The position numbers and the translations under genes are program-made. Below, piece after piece: positions 1 to 6,389 of a stretch of 6,756 nucleotides of DNA. Each line of letters starts with the position of its first letter. Position 1 is the first letter of the stretch. The notes below the pieces were generated by a model. That model had not been told where the DNA came from and did not search any database. It saw only the letters and a program-made list of their open reading frames with translations. The DNA comes from an uncultured Eubacteriales bacterium (GTDB taxonomy: Bacteria > Bacillota > Clostridia > Oscillospirales > Acutalibacteraceae): assembly GCA_900322105.1 (NCBI GenBank), contig ONYV01000059.1, positions 1 through 6,756 of the forward strand, read 5' to 3'.

Positions 1-59
1 CCCAGTCCGATCGGGATGCCTGCACGCATTCCGCTGAGAAATTCCGAACGGTTACTCAT
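1..59 (-). CDS. azlC: AzlC-like branched-chain amino acid permease, N-terminal fragment (cut by window edge)
   Basis: Only the first 19 codons are inside the window. They read MSNRSEFLSGMRAGIPIGLG, with the last codon incomplete. The pattern F-x-x-G-x-R-x-G-x-P-I-x-L-G is typical of the N-terminus of AzlC family proteins, the large subunit of the AzlCD branched-chain amino-acid exporter. The ATG (59-57) overlaps the TGA stop (58-56) of the preceding transporter as ATGA, so the two are very probably co-transcribed and translationally coupled. A GGGGA stretch inside the last codons of the upstream gene can act as ribosome binding site. Identification rests on about 19 residues, so the family call is good but not certain. 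Whether an azlD follows cannot be seen. Confidence 0.72.
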   Translation of the reverse strand, partial: MSNRSEFLSGMRAGIPIGL

Positions 60-1486
60 TTAATGATCCCCAGCGATCCCAGCAGCAGCGCAAACAGCAG
101 CACAGGAGCGATATATTTTATCATAGCGATATACAGCGTCTTTCTCCCGAACTTCTCGCCGTTTTTCGTTGCCTCATCAATGATCGTTTTCGGCTTGATG
201 ATCCAGCCGACCAGAATACAGGTGCCGATTGCAACGACAGGCATTAAGATGTTGTTGCTGAGATAGTCAAACAGATCGAGCAACTGTCCTGTTTTTCCTC
301 CGGGCAGCGGACACTCAAAGTACATGATATTGTAACCAAGGCAGATTATGATACCCAATATCAGCGCTGCGATCCCCTCGAATACCGTCGACTTTTTTCT
401 CTCCCAGTGCATTTTATCCATAACACTGGACACGACCGCTTCGAGAATGGAAATAGCACTGGTCAGCGCCGCAAAGAATACCATAATGAAGAAAACAGCG
501 CCCACCACGTTTCCAACGGGTCCCATCGCCTGGAACACCTTTGGCAGCGCCATAAACATCAGTCCGGGACCTGCCTGCTGCAAGCCTTCTTCTCCCAAGA
601 AAGCGAACACGGCAGGAATGATCATGATGCCTGCTAAAAAAGCCACGGCGGTATCAAAGATCTCGATACGGTTGACAGACTTCATCAGATTGCTGTCATC
701 CCTGAAATAAGAGCCGTAAGCAACCATAATGCCCATCGCCACGCTGATGCTGTAAAACAGCTGTCCCATCGCATCCAAAATGACGGTAAAGACGTCGCTG
801 AAGCTCTTGCCCTCAAAGCTCGGGATGAGATAGATCTTTAGTCCGTCCATACCTGTTCTGCCTTCTGCGCCTTTCACCGTCAGTGAAAAGATCGCAATGG
901 CGATCACGAACAGCAGCAATATCGGCATCAGCACCTTAGACAGCGCTTCAATGCCCTTATTGACGCCGATAAACACGACCACCGCTACGACCGCCAAAAA
1001 GATAAAGGTATAGAGGATCGGCTCACAGTTCGTAATGCCGAAGGGCTGCACCGCAGGGTCATAATTACCGGTGATAAAGCCCGTAAAGTAAGAAGCGTCC
1101 GCTGCAAGCTCACCCTGTCCGATACAGAAAGCAACGCAGTATTTCAGCACCCATCCGCCGATCACGCAGTAATAGGGCAGGATCATAAACGGAACGATCG
1201 TAGCGATTGCGCCGATCCATCCCGATTTTTTGTGCAGCTTGCCGTAGGCAGTCAGCGCACTCTGCTTTGTTTTTCGACCGATCGAAACTTCCGTCACCAG
1301 CATCGTAAAGCCGAAGGTCAGCGCCAGGATGATATACACCACCAAAAACAGACCGCCGCCGTCCTTTGCCGCCAAATACGGAAATCTCCAGATGTTTCCC
1401 AGACCGACCGCACTGCCTGCCGCAGCCAGGACAAAGCCGATCGAGCTGGAAAACGAGTTTCGTTTTCCTGTTGTCTTCTCGCTCAT
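56..1486 (-). CDS. Sodium-dependent amino-acid transporter, NSS/SNF family
   Basis: The 476-residue integral membrane protein belongs to the neurotransmitter:sodium symporter family (LeuT, MhsT and TnaT are relatives), which imports amino acids with Na+. TM1 carries the hallmark GLGNIWRFPY at residues 28-37, preceded by AAAGSAVG, the unwound substrate and Na+ binding segment. TM6 has DAMGQLFYSISVAMG (238-252), and TM8 has the ALTSAIS Na2-site segment (340-346). About twelve hydrophobic segments are visible, the last near 452-472, which is a full-length family size. The ATG at 1486 is chosen because AAAGGAGA lies 4 bases upstream, and because the longer frame would begin at a TTG inside the -35 box of the promoter at 1533-1561. 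The stop overlaps the AzlC-like start, and no terminator separates them. Substrate cannot be assigned; the AzlC-like neighbour suggests hydrophobic amino acids (inference). Confidence 0.95.
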   Translation of the reverse strand: MSEKTTGKRNSFSSSIGFVLAAAGSAVGLGNIWRFPYLAAKDGGGLFLVVYIILALTFGFTMLVTEVSIGRKTKQSALTAYGKLHKKSGWIGAIATIVPFMILPYYCVIGGWVLKYCVAFCIGQGELAADASYFTGFITGNYDPAVQPFGITNCEPILYTFIFLAVVAVVVFIGVNKGIEALSKVLMPILLLFVIAIAIFSLTVKGAEGRTGMDGLKIYLIPSFEGKSFSDVFTVILDAMGQLFYSISVAMGIMVAYGSYFRDDSNLMKSVNRIEIFDTAVAFLAGIMIIPAVFAFLGEEGLQQAGPGLMFMALPKVFQAMGPVGNVVGAVFFIMVFFAALTSAISILEAVVSSVMDKMHWERKKSTVFEGIAALILGIIICLGYNIMYFECPLPGGKTGQLLDLFDYLSNNILMPVVAIGTCILVGWIIKPKTIIDEATKNGEKFGRKTLYIAMIKYIAPVLLFALLLGSLGIIK

Positions 1487-1532
1487 AATTTCTCCTTTCA
1501 TGTATGAAGCATCATTTTCAAATATCAATATT

Positions 1533-1561
1533 ATTGTACACCCAAAACACAGGTTAGTCAA
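1533..1561 (-). promoter_or_regulatory. Sigma-A promoter of the NSS transporter unit
   Basis: On the minus strand TTGACT (1561-1556), a 17-base spacer and TACAAT (1538-1533) form a near-consensus sigma-A promoter. The predicted transcript starts near 1526, giving a leader of about 40 bases before the ATG at 1486. Seen in sequence; activity is inferred. Confidence 0.8.
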
Positions 1562-1572
1562 TTATTATCGAG

Positions 1573-1587
1573 TATTTTGTCGAAATA
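1573..1587. repeat. Short dyad (possible operator) upstream of the NSS -35 box
   Basis: TATTT-tgtcg-AAATA is a perfect 5-bp inverted repeat centred about 54 bases upstream of the predicted start of the minus-strand transcript. Its location fits a regulator site, but its AT-rich half-sites are short enough to arise by chance, and it does not match a known operator I can name. Confidence 0.25.
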
Positions 1588-1689
1588 GATATTTTTTAAT
1601 TTGCATCCGCTGTTTCGGCTCAAAAAAGAGCTTTTGCCAAAAAAGCAGCCCCGACAAGCTGAATTTTGTGGAATTGAACAATGTGGTTA

Positions 1690-1719
1690 TTGACTTTTGA
1701 AGAAGAGGTGTATTATAAT
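1690..1719 (+). promoter_or_regulatory. Sigma-A promoter of the AI-2E family gene
   Basis: TTGACT (1690-1695), an 18-base spacer and a perfect TATAAT (1714-1719) form a strong sigma-A promoter. The start of transcription is expected near 1726, leaving a leader of about 31 bases before the ATG at 1757. It is divergent from the transporter promoter, with about 128 bases between the two -35 boxes. Confidence 0.85.
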
Positions 1720-1756
1720 CAATATACAAAAAAGAAAACAGGGAGTGAAAACTCAA

Positions 1757-3202
1757 ATGGAATTTAACCGAAAAAATATGGCGAAGATATTTTTTCTGGC
1801 AGCAGGAACGATACTGTTTTACCTGAGCTTCAAGCACATGGACATCGTATTCTCCTTTATCGGCTGGCTGGTCGGAGTATTGACGCCATTTATCATCGCA
1901 GGCGTTGTCATCTTCATCCTGAATGTGCCGCTGAAGGTCATTGAACGTCATCTTTTCCGACCCAAAAACGGAAAGCCCGTCAGTCAGATCAAGGAAGCGC
2001 TGCGAAGACCCATCGCCATCGTTTTGTCGATCAGCCTGTTTCTGGTCATCATCACCGTTTTTCTGCTCATCATCATCCCTGAAATCGGCAAAAGCCTTAC
2101 GACCATTGCCGAAAAGATCCCGGGAGTCATCAGCAATATTCAGGAATGGATCGCCGAGATGGGCAAGCGTGACGATTTCTTCGGAAAGGTAGCCTCTGAA
2201 ATCAATATCGACTGGGATACCATCAACAAGACGACTGTCAATTTCCTGCAGTCAAACGGCACAACGCTTCTGAACTCTGCGGTGAATGTCATTACCACCG
2301 TATTCAGTGCGGCAGTCAACGTTTTCCTCGGCATCGTGCTTGCCATCTACATTCTGGCAAAAAAAGAAAAGATCGCTTCCAGCGCCAAAAAACTGACGTA
2401 TGCGCTGCTGCCGACCAAAAAAGCGGATTTTGCCATCGAAGTCGGAAGACTGACGAATATGTCTTTCTACAACAGCATCACAGGACAGATGATCGAATGT
2501 GTGATCATCGGCACTTTAACAGCCCTCGGCATGACGCTGTTCGGTTTCCCCTATGCGGCTTTGGGCGGCGTTGTTGTGGCGCTGATGTCGTGGATCCCGA
2601 TGTTCGGTATCTTCATCGGCTCAGCGATCGTAGCGCTGCTGCTGCTGGCTACCGCCGACCCCATGCAGGCGATCTGGTTCATCATCTATATGGTGATCCT
2701 GCAGCAGATCGAAGGAAACCTCATCTTCCCCAGAGTCGTCGGCTCACGCATCGGTCTGCCGCCGATCATCATGATCTCTGCCATCGTCCTGTTCAGCGCC
2801 TTCTTCGGACTGATCGGACTGCTGGTCAGCGGACCTGTCACCTTCGTGATCTATACCCTGCTGCGCCGCTTTGTCTATAAAAAGATCGAAGACAAAAAGA
2901 TACCCGAATCGAAATACGGCGTGCATTTCGACTCGAAAAAGGATGATGAAACACTGAAAAGCATTCAGAACGATCTCAACAAAATGGCGCATCCCTCCGA
3001 CGGAACAGCAGCCGATCCCAACGCTCCCGCAAACGGAAAAACGGCACACTATCAGGAAGAATCCGTCAAGCATACCGTTTATACCACACTGAAAGAAAAG
3101 ATCATCAAGCTGACCAAAAATCAGGACGAGGACGAAGACGAAGACGGCGAGGACATCGAAAGCGACGCCACAGAAGACGGATCGTCCCATGAAAACGAGT
3201 AA
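1757..3202 (+). CDS. AI-2E family (UPF0118) membrane transporter with acidic C-terminal tail
   Basis: A 481-residue polytopic membrane protein of the AI-2E/UPF0118/PerM family. Characterised members export autoinducer-2 (TqsA) or act as Na+(Li+)/H+ antiporters; the substrate here is unknown. Hydrophobic segments lie at about 10-25, 31-57, 85-108, 180-201, 243-275, 284-300, 304-318 and 337-370, with a soluble loop at about 110-170. The family signature is QQIEGNLIFPRVVGSRIGLPP (316-336), preceded by SWIPMFGIFIG (278-288). After the last membrane segment comes an unusually long hydrophilic tail (about 375-481) ending in a stretch with 15 Asp/Glu among the last 25 residues. The ATG at 1757 follows GGGAG (1741-1745). 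A longer reading from TTG 1697 is excluded because that codon lies in the spacer of the promoter at 1690-1719. A terminator follows directly, so the gene is monocistronic. Confidence 0.93.
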   Translation: MEFNRKNMAKIFFLAAGTILFYLSFKHMDIVFSFIGWLVGVLTPFIIAGVVIFILNVPLKVIERHLFRPKNGKPVSQIKEALRRPIAIVLSISLFLVIITVFLLIIIPEIGKSLTTIAEKIPGVISNIQEWIAEMGKRDDFFGKVASEINIDWDTINKTTVNFLQSNGTTLLNSAVNVITTVFSAAVNVFLGIVLAIYILAKKEKIASSAKKLTYALLPTKKADFAIEVGRLTNMSFYNSITGQMIECVIIGTLTALGMTLFGFPYAALGGVVVALMSWIPMFGIFIGSAIVALLLLATADPMQAIWFIIYMVILQQIEGNLIFPRVVGSRIGLPPIIMISAIVLFSAFFGLIGLLVSGPVTFVIYTLLRRFVYKKIEDKKIPESKYGVHFDSKKDDETLKSIQNDLNKMAHPSDGTAADPNAPANGKTAHYQEESVKHTVYTTLKEKIIKLTKNQDEDEDEDGEDIESDATEDGSSHENE

Positions 3203-3222
3203 TACACAATAGACTTCCTCGT

Positions 3223-3267
3223 AAACAGAGTGCAGAGCCTTGAAGCGGCGCACTCTGTTTTCCTTTT
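3223..3267 (+). terminator. Rho-independent terminator after the AI-2E family gene
   Basis: A perfect 11-bp stem, AAACAGAGTGC (3223-3233) with GCACTCTGTTT (3250-3260), encloses a 16-base loop in which GCC/GGC can extend pairing, and runs into TTTTCCTTTT. It begins 20 bases after the stop codon of the AI-2E family gene and separates it from the pullulanase. Confidence 0.9.
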
Positions 3268-3378
3268 GATGCAAGATGTGATATGCTTTTTCTCGTGCCT
3301 TATTTTGTGAATAATGTATTACAATTCCGCCGAAAAGCGGATACTTCTCGTCAAAATTATCAAAATGATAAAAAACTA

Positions 3379-3407
3379 TTGTAATTTTATGGTGATGATG
3401 ATAGAAT
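3379..3407 (+). promoter_or_regulatory. Probable promoter of the pullulanase gene
   Basis: TTGTAA (3379-3384), a 17-base spacer and TAGAAT (3402-3407) match the sigma-A consensus in 4/6 and 5/6 positions. The predicted start near 3414 gives a leader of about 31 bases before the TTG at 3445, and would put the ATG at 3412 at or upstream of the 5' end. AT-rich inverted repeats just upstream (AAAATTA 3353-3359 with TAATTTT 3382-3388; TTATC 3357-3361 with GATAA 3367-3371) overlap or adjoin the -35 and could be an operator. No clear CcpA cre site is seen. Confidence 0.55.
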
Positions 3408-3432
3408 AAAAATGAATATTGCAATCAATTTT

Positions 3433-3442
3433 GGGGGGAGAG
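3433..3442 (+). promoter_or_regulatory. Ribosome binding site deciding the TTG start of the pullulanase
   Basis: GGGGGGAGAG lies 2 bases before TTG 3445, with its G-run 6-11 bases from the start, a workable Shine-Dalgarno position. The in-frame ATG at 3412 has no comparable purine-rich site. This site favours the TTG start, which gives a clean signal peptide. Confidence 0.6.
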
Positions 3443-3444
3443 AA

Positions 3445-3522
3445 TTGCAGAAATTCAGACGATTATGCAGCCTGATACTAATCATTGCTACACTGACAGG
3501 AGGAAACATCATGGCAAATGCA
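3445..3522 (+). other. Signal peptide coding region of the pullulanase
   Basis: Residues 1-26 read as a classical Sec signal: basic n-region QKFRR, hydrophobic core LCSLILIIATL, and an ANA cleavage site before Ala27. With the C-terminal membrane segment and its basic tail, this predicts an extracellular catalytic domain anchored by its C-terminus. Confidence 0.75.
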
Positions 3523-6324
3523 GCAAAGAACGACCGCACTACACCACAAACGGTCACATTTTCCCATGAGCTTGATGCGCAGGCATACAGCGGAAACGAC
3601 TTGGGAGCCGTTTATTCACCCGCCTTCACCACCTTCAAGGTATGGGCGCCGACCGCTTCAAGAGTCGCAGTCAAGCTATATTCCACAGGAAGCCCCGAAG
3701 AAACGGGCGCTTCTGTCCTTTCGACCACCCCTATGGTCAAGGAAGACAAGGGCGTCTGGAGCCTTAAACTGATCGGCGACTATCAGAACACCTACTACAC
3801 CTATCAGGTGACAGTGAACGGTGTGACAAGAGAAACAGCAGATATCTACGCAAAAGCAGCAGGCGTCAACGGCAACCGCAGCATGGTGGCAGACCTTGCG
3901 AAAACAGACCCTGACGGCTGGAACAAGGATGAACATATCTTGTATGACGACGCAACGGATGCGATCGTCTGGGAAGTACATATCAAGGACTTTTCAAGCA
4001 GCGAGGTGTCGGGCGTTTCCCTGAAACACCGCGGCAAGTACTTAGCTTTCACCGAACAAGGCACGACCCTTGACGGAAAGCAGGGGTACTCCACCTGTAT
4101 CGACTATCTGAAAAAACTCGGCGTCACTCATGTGCAGCTTTTGCCTGTGTATGACTACGCCACCATTGATGAATCCAAGACAGACTCGGACGAATTTAAC
4201 TGGGGATATGACCCGAAAAACTACAATGTCCCCGAAGGCTCTTATTCCACAAACCCCTTTGACGGCAATGTGCGCATCAGAGAATTCAAGGAAATGGTCA
4301 TGGCGCTGCACGATGCTGGTATCGGCGTCATCATGGACGTTGTGTTCAACCATACCTTCACCGCAGAGGGCGGCTGGTTCGAGATGACCGTTCCGGGCTA
4401 TTATTACAGAATGCGTCCTGACGGCACCTTCAGCGACGGCTCGGGCTGCGGCAACGAAACCGCCAGCGATCACCTGATGTACCGCAAATATATGGTGGAT
4501 TCCATTCTCTACTGGACAAACGAATATCATATTGACGGCTTCCGCTTTGACCTGATGGGCGTGCATGATGTCGATACGATGAACACCATCCGTCAGGCGC
4601 TGGATACGCAGGTCAAGGACGGCAAAAAGATCATCCTGTACGGCGAACCGTGGACAGGCGGCGATCTTTCCACCACCGCTGTCACTGCCAACAAAAACAA
4701 TATCCAAAAACTCAACAGCCGTGTGGGCGCATTCAATGACGATTTCCGTGACGCTGTAAAAGGTCACGTGTTCAACGCTCTGGAACAGGGCTTTGTACAA
4801 AACGGCGGCAGCAGAAATAACCTGAAAGCAGGCATCGGCGCAAACACTGTGACAAACGTCTGGGCAAATGAACCGACACAGGTCGTTTCCTATATCTCTG
4901 CGCACGATAACTTTACCCTGTACGATAAGCTGGTGCTGTCCGTCAAAAACGATCTGAGCTATTCACAAAGAGATGAAACCCTTGTTGAGATGAATAAGCT
5001 CGCCGCCGCTTTGGTGCTGACCTCTCAGGGCATCAGCTTCATGCAGGCAGGCGAAGAGTTTGCCCGTACCAAACAGGGAGACGAAAACAGCTATGTATCC
5101 TCTGTAAAGATCAATCAGCTTGACTGGAACCGTGTCCGCGAATATGCCGACCTTGTGTCCTATTATCAGGGACTCATCAGCGTCAGAAAGCATTTCAAGC
5201 CCTTCCATGACGGCAAAACGACATCTGCCAAGCTGATGCAGTTTGCAGAGGCGCCCGAAGGCGTGGTGGCTTATACGCTCGAAAATACGCTGACTGCCGA
5301 CAAGGAATGGAAAACCGCCGCCGTGATCTTCAACGGCTCGAAAGAAGAAAAAACCGTCACACTCTCAGGCACCGAAGGCAAAAAGCTGCCCGACAACTGG
5401 TCGGTGATCGTCAATAAGAGTGAAGCAGGACTCAGAGAATTAGCCGTTCTCAGCGGCAGCACCGTCACCATTCCGCCGTGCAGCGCTATGGTAATGGTCG
5501 ATAAAGAGAGCTTTGACCGCCTGAATGTCACATCGGAAGACTGCGTTGTCCGTGTGGAATATAAAGACGAGGCAAGCGGAGAGATCCTTGCGCAGAGAAG
5601 CTACAAGGGCGAAGAGGGCAGTCCCTTTGAAACCGCCGAAAACAATGCCCTGCATCTTGCCTACGACCTGAAAAAAGTTGAGGGAAACACCACAGGCGTA
5701 TTTACAAAGGACGTACAAACCGTTACGTACTGCTATCAGAAATTCAGCGGCGCGATCATTACCATGACCGTCAATTTTCTGAAACAGGGCGATCCTGCTT
5801 TCGGCATCGACGATACAGAACTTGCGCCGTCACTGACCCTGCAGCTGCGTGAAGGCGACAGCTATACTGCCCCCTTAAAGACCATAGACGGCATGATGCC
5901 CGATCTTGAAAGATTCCCTGTCAACGCCGTCGGCAAAGCAGGAACACAGCCGATCAATATCAATTACTACTACGTCAGCAGCGCCTCCGACAAAAAGGAA
6001 ACTGCCGCTGTCAACGTGATCTATCTGCAGCAGGATGAAAAGATCCTCAAAACCGCCGTCATCAACGGCAATGTCGGCGACAGCTACCATACGGATGCGC
6101 AAGAATTTGAAGGGCTGACCCTGCTTGCCAATACCGAAAACACAGACGGCACTTTTTCGGAAACACCTGCCTATGTGATCTACAGCTATGGCACAGAAGA
6201 GAAAAAGGATGAACCGAACAACATTCTTCCGACCGTACTGGTGATCGGCGCATCAGCGGCACTGATCGCCGCAGCCGCTCTCTTTATGGGCTACCGCAGC
6301 CGTAAAAAACGAATGATCGAATAA
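3445..6324 (+). CDS. pulA: Secreted, membrane-anchored type I pullulanase (GH13) with MucBP-like repeats
   Basis: A 959-residue debranching enzyme that hydrolyses alpha-1,6 links in pullulan, amylopectin and glycogen limit dextrins. In order: signal peptide (1-26), CBM48 N-terminal domain (about 57-140), GH13 barrel, C-terminal beta domain (about 590-690), three MucBP-like repeats (700-915), a membrane segment (927-949) and a basic RSRKKR tail. Visible motifs are FNWGYDP (251-257; pullulanase hallmark, usually Tyr first), region I DVVFNH (298-303), region II GFRFDLMG with nucleophile Asp369, region III YGEPW with acid/base Glu401, and region IV AHDN with Asp488. All catalytic residues are intact. 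Start TTG 3445 is chosen for its ribosome binding site, basic n-region (QKFRR) and signal peptide. ATG 3412 and ATG 3511 are in-frame alternatives, the latter with a perfect AGGAGG. The enzyme probably acts at the cell surface on dietary or host glucans (inference). It is a single-gene unit with its own promoter and terminator. Confidence 0.93.
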   Translation: MQKFRRLCSLILIIATLTGGNIMANAAKNDRTTPQTVTFSHELDAQAYSGNDLGAVYSPAFTTFKVWAPTASRVAVKLYSTGSPEETGASVLSTTPMVKEDKGVWSLKLIGDYQNTYYTYQVTVNGVTRETADIYAKAAGVNGNRSMVADLAKTDPDGWNKDEHILYDDATDAIVWEVHIKDFSSSEVSGVSLKHRGKYLAFTEQGTTLDGKQGYSTCIDYLKKLGVTHVQLLPVYDYATIDESKTDSDEFNWGYDPKNYNVPEGSYSTNPFDGNVRIREFKEMVMALHDAGIGVIMDVVFNHTFTAEGGWFEMTVPGYYYRMRPDGTFSDGSGCGNETASDHLMYRKYMVDSILYWTNEYHIDGFRFDLMGVHDVDTMNTIRQALDTQVKDGKKIILYGEPWTGGDLSTTAVTANKNNIQKLNSRVGAFNDDFRDAVKGHVFNALEQGFVQNGGSRNNLKAGIGANTVTNVWANEPTQVVSYISAHDNFTLYDKLVLSVKNDLSYSQRDETLVEMNKLAAALVLTSQGISFMQAGEEFARTKQGDENSYVSSVKINQLDWNRVREYADLVSYYQGLISVRKHFKPFHDGKTTSAKLMQFAEAPEGVVAYTLENTLTADKEWKTAAVIFNGSKEEKTVTLSGTEGKKLPDNWSVIVNKSEAGLRELAVLSGSTVTIPPCSAMVMVDKESFDRLNVTSEDCVVRVEYKDEASGEILAQRSYKGEEGSPFETAENNALHLAYDLKKVEGNTTGVFTKDVQTVTYCYQKFSGAIITMTVNFLKQGDPAFGIDDTELAPSLTLQLREGDSYTAPLKTIDGMMPDLERFPVNAVGKAGTQPININYYYVSSASDKKETAAVNVIYLQQDEKILKTAVINGNVGDSYHTDAQEFEGLTLLANTENTDGTFSETPAYVIYSYGTEEKKDEPNNILPTVLVIGASAALIAAAALFMGYRSRKKRMIE
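3498..3503 (+). promoter_or_regulatory. Internal perfect Shine-Dalgarno before in-frame ATG 3511
   Basis: AGGAGG is followed by a 7-base spacer and ATG at 3511, in frame with the pullulanase. Initiation here would make a 937-residue protein lacking the signal peptide core. It could be the true start of the gene, a second start, or a coincidence of the Gly-Gly codons in the signal peptide. The C-terminal anchor argues that the longer secreted form is the functional one. Confidence 0.45.
5542..6189 (+). repeat. Three tandem MucBP-like repeats in the pullulanase
   Basis: Residues 700-767 follow the MucBP pattern: V-x-V-x-Y-x-D-E at the start, a G-x-x-G-x-P-F turn, then N-T-T-G-V-F-T and V-T-Y-x-Y at the end. 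Residues 855-915 repeat it (VNVIY, GNVGDSY, TDGTFS, YVIYSY). Residues 772-846 are a degenerate copy (MTVNF, REGDSY, ININYYY). MucBP domains are found in mucin- and surface-binding proteins of Gram-positives; here they could act as a stalk or as adhesin modules. Confidence 0.65.
6223..6291 (+). other. C-terminal membrane anchor of the pullulanase
   Basis: Residues 927-949 form one hydrophobic helix, from ILPTVLVIG to ALFMG, flanked outside by acidic and basic residues and inside by YRSRKKRMIE. The positive-inside rule predicts an N-out topology. LPTVL is not a sortase LPxTG motif, so the anchor is probably transmembrane rather than wall-linked. Confidence 0.75.
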
Positions 6325-6352
6325 TATTGCTTTGCATACACCGCAAAAAAAT

Positions 6353-6389
6353 GCTCTCGCCTGCTTTGTCAGACGAGAGCTTTTGTTTT
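6353..6389 (+). terminator. Intrinsic terminator after the pullulanase, probably bidirectional
   Basis: The stem GCTCTCG (6353-6359) with CGAGAGC (6374-6380) is extended by CTG/CAG across a one-base mismatch, with a CTTTGT loop, and is followed by TTTTGTTTT. On the minus strand the same hairpin is followed by ATTTTTTT (6352-6345), so it can also stop leftward transcription. It starts 28 bases after the pullulanase stop. Confidence 0.88.

Noticed and set aside
1487..1561. N-terminal extension of the NSS transporter to the TTG at 1561
   Set aside because: The TTG is part of the -35 box TTGACT, the predicted transcript starts downstream of it, and the ATG at 1486 has its own AAAGGAGA.
1672..1686. 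CodY-like box AATTTTGTGGAATTG upstream of the AI-2E promoter
   Set aside because: It differs from AATTTTCWGAAAATT at four of fifteen positions, too weak in AT-rich DNA to claim.
1697..1756. N-terminal extension of the AI-2E family protein to the TTG at 1697
   Set aside because: The codon falls between the -35 and -10 boxes of a strong promoter, and the added residues are not membrane-like or family-conserved.
3326..3341. TCCGC-CGAAAA-GCGGA hairpin as a terminator or riboswitch element
   Set aside because: The stem is only 5 bp, no T-tract follows, and it lies upstream of the predicted pullulanase promoter, so it would not be in the leader.
2744..3424. A 226-codon open frame on the minus strand
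   Set aside because: It is antisense to the AI-2E family gene and crosses its terminator. The translation is low-complexity and explained by the acidic tail codons read backwards.
4042..4905. A 287-codon open frame on the minus strand
   Set aside because: It lies entirely antisense to the GH13 catalytic core, has no recognisable family signature, and the plus-strand frame carries all pullulanase motifs.
6226..6240. LPTVL near the pullulanase C-terminus as a sortase sorting signal
   Set aside because: It lacks the T-G of LPxTG, and the residues are already part of the hydrophobic helix; a simple transmembrane anchor fits better.
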